NCBI RefSeq assembly: GCF_000731315.1
Contig: NZ_HG938353.1
Coordinates: 2,356,001-2,420,000, forward strand
DNA length: 64,000 bases
Direction: 5' to 3'
DNA from: Neorhizobium galegae bv. orientalis str. HAMBI 540
Lineage (GTDB): Bacteria; Pseudomonadota; Alphaproteobacteria; Rhizobiales; Rhizobiaceae
A program made the position numbers and the translations under genes. Position 1 is the stretch's first letter, and each line of letters begins with the position of its first letter. This document shows positions 63,284-64,000 of the stretch, piece after piece. A model generated the notes under the pieces. It had not been told where the DNA came from. It ran no database searches and saw nothing but the letters and a program-made list of their open reading frames with translations.

Positions 63284-64000
63284 ATGACCCGCCCTGAGGA
63301 CAGCTCGAAGAAACCGGATGAACGTGCCCTCAGCGAGCCTGCGCCGATGACTGACACAGAGGCGCCACCAAAAGACGTGCCGGAAACGGGCGAACTTCAC
63401 GAAGAAGGCTTGCATTCGGGCGAACCGCCAGACGAGCAGAAAGCGAACGGTCATCCTGCTGCCGTCTTTGGGCAAAGCGGGCGGGCCGTCCGCGAATTGC
63501 TGACCGCGCTCCGCCAGGATATCGGAACGTCGTGGCGATCGGGCTCTCTCTGGATAAGGAACGCCGCCGCCACGCTTCGGGAGAAATACGCAAGGCCGAA
63601 AAAGCGAGAACCCGACCCGGCATCTTGGCCGGCAGCGGAACGCCTTTCAGGCCTCCGCAGCAAAGCCCTGTCCGCAATGGTCGCCTTGCGGCATTGGCGG
63701 CCAATTTCAAGGCAGAACCGGCAGTCAAGACGGTTGTCCTGGATAACCGTGGCTGCACTCGCATCATTCGCCTGCGTCCTCGTCATGGCGGGCGTTCTAA
63801 TATGGGCCTTGAAGGACGTGCCGTGGCGGGAGATCGCGGCAGGCACGCTGAAGCCTGTCATCGTGCTTGAAACGGCGGATGGCGGGCCGCTTGTGCGGCA
63901 AGGCCCGTATCAGGGGCCCTATGCGGCTTACAATCAGTTTCCGCAGTCCCTCGTCGACGCTGTCCTGTCGATCGAGGACAGGCGGTTCATGACCCATTAC
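63284..64000 (+). CDS. Class A penicillin-binding protein (PBP1A-type), N-terminal part, runs off the window
   Basis: The frame from ATG 63284 stays open to the window edge (239 codons). About 165 N-terminal residues form an acidic then basic cytoplasmic tail rich in Pro/Glu/Arg. A single membrane anchor follows (WITVAALASFACVLVMAGVLIWAL). The start of the glycosyltransferase-51 domain ends at AVLSIEDRRFMTHY, with the catalytic Glu in the EDxxFxxH motif. It would polymerise glycan strands in the periplasm, and a transpeptidase domain should follow outside the window. The start is uncertain because no strong ribosome site precedes it. ATG 63347 is another option. Confidence 0.82.
   Translation, partial: MTRPEDSSKKPDERALSEPAPMTDTEAPPKDVPETGELHEEGLHSGEPPDEQKANGHPAAVFGQSGRAVRELLTALRQDIGTSWRSGSLWIRNAAATLREKYARPKKREPDPASWPAAERLSGLRSKALSAMVALRHWRPISRQNRQSRRLSWITVAALASFACVLVMAGVLIWALKDVPWREIAAGTLKPVIVLETADGGPLVRQGPYQGPYAAYNQFPQSLVDAVLSIEDRRFMTHY

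Overview
The window is GC-rich (roughly 60%), densely packed and free of phage or transposon genes. Gene content points to a fast-growing Rhizobiaceae member (Rhizobium, Neorhizobium or Agrobacterium group). The evidence is a near-textbook rhizobial FrcB, many ABC importers, DUF982 and DUF1127 small proteins, and NadQ-type control of nadABC. minCDE and nadABC lie close together, as on p42e/pRL11-type chromids, so a secondary replicon is likely (inference).

Layout. 21-11573 (+): a muropeptide-recycling operon with a MurA paralogue, a BadF-type sugar kinase, MurQ, a peptide-type ABC importer, a cytoplasmic serine hydrolase, AnmK and a DMT transporter. 11570-15407 (-): an OsmF/YehZYXW-type osmoprotectant importer. 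15621-22981: a divergent sugar-acid catabolic locus (epimerase, SMP-30 lactonase, enolase-superfamily dehydratase, DapA-family lyase and GntR regulator, opposite an IlvD/EDD pentonate dehydratase and an RraA-like protein) with two identical palindromes between the arms. 23046-27617: a ROK regulator and the fructose importer frcBCA, without an adjacent frcK. 28310-33136: a HAD phosphatase and a CUT1 sugar importer, whose promoter resembles the one in front of murQ.

33727-38903 is the most novel part. It is a compact YcaO-TfuA peptide-modification cluster with a BTAD (SARP-like) TPR regulator, an unannotated 51-residue candidate precursor peptide at 35763-35918, YcaO, TfuA, an 82-residue orphan and a convergent XRE regulator. 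The peptide gene and ycaO share an 11-bp promoter element at nearly the same distance from each start. A 10-bp-stem hairpin separates the two genes. No exporter or protease is present.

39268-47995: a NitT/TauT-type importer followed by an FAD oxidoreductase, a class III CoA-transferase, an enoyl-CoA hydratase, a LysR regulator, an amidohydrolase and a convergent ferredoxin. This looks like an uncharacterised import-and-degrade pathway. Next come adenine deaminase and an M20 dipeptidase. 51501-55842 (-): nadABC with an upstream NadQ-like regulator and a palindromic operator. 55940-57897 (-): thiXY behind a TPP riboswitch. 58109-59941 (-): minCDE.

60385-60877 (-) holds a DUF1127 microprotein gene, a terminator, and four tandem hairpins each presenting CCTCCTCCC. 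This matches the CcaF1-CcsR (cuckoo RNA) layout of Rhodobacter. The remaining genes are a RidA-like protein, Dps, an orphan BrnA-like antitoxin, a DUF982 protein and the start of a class A penicillin-binding protein that runs off the right edge.
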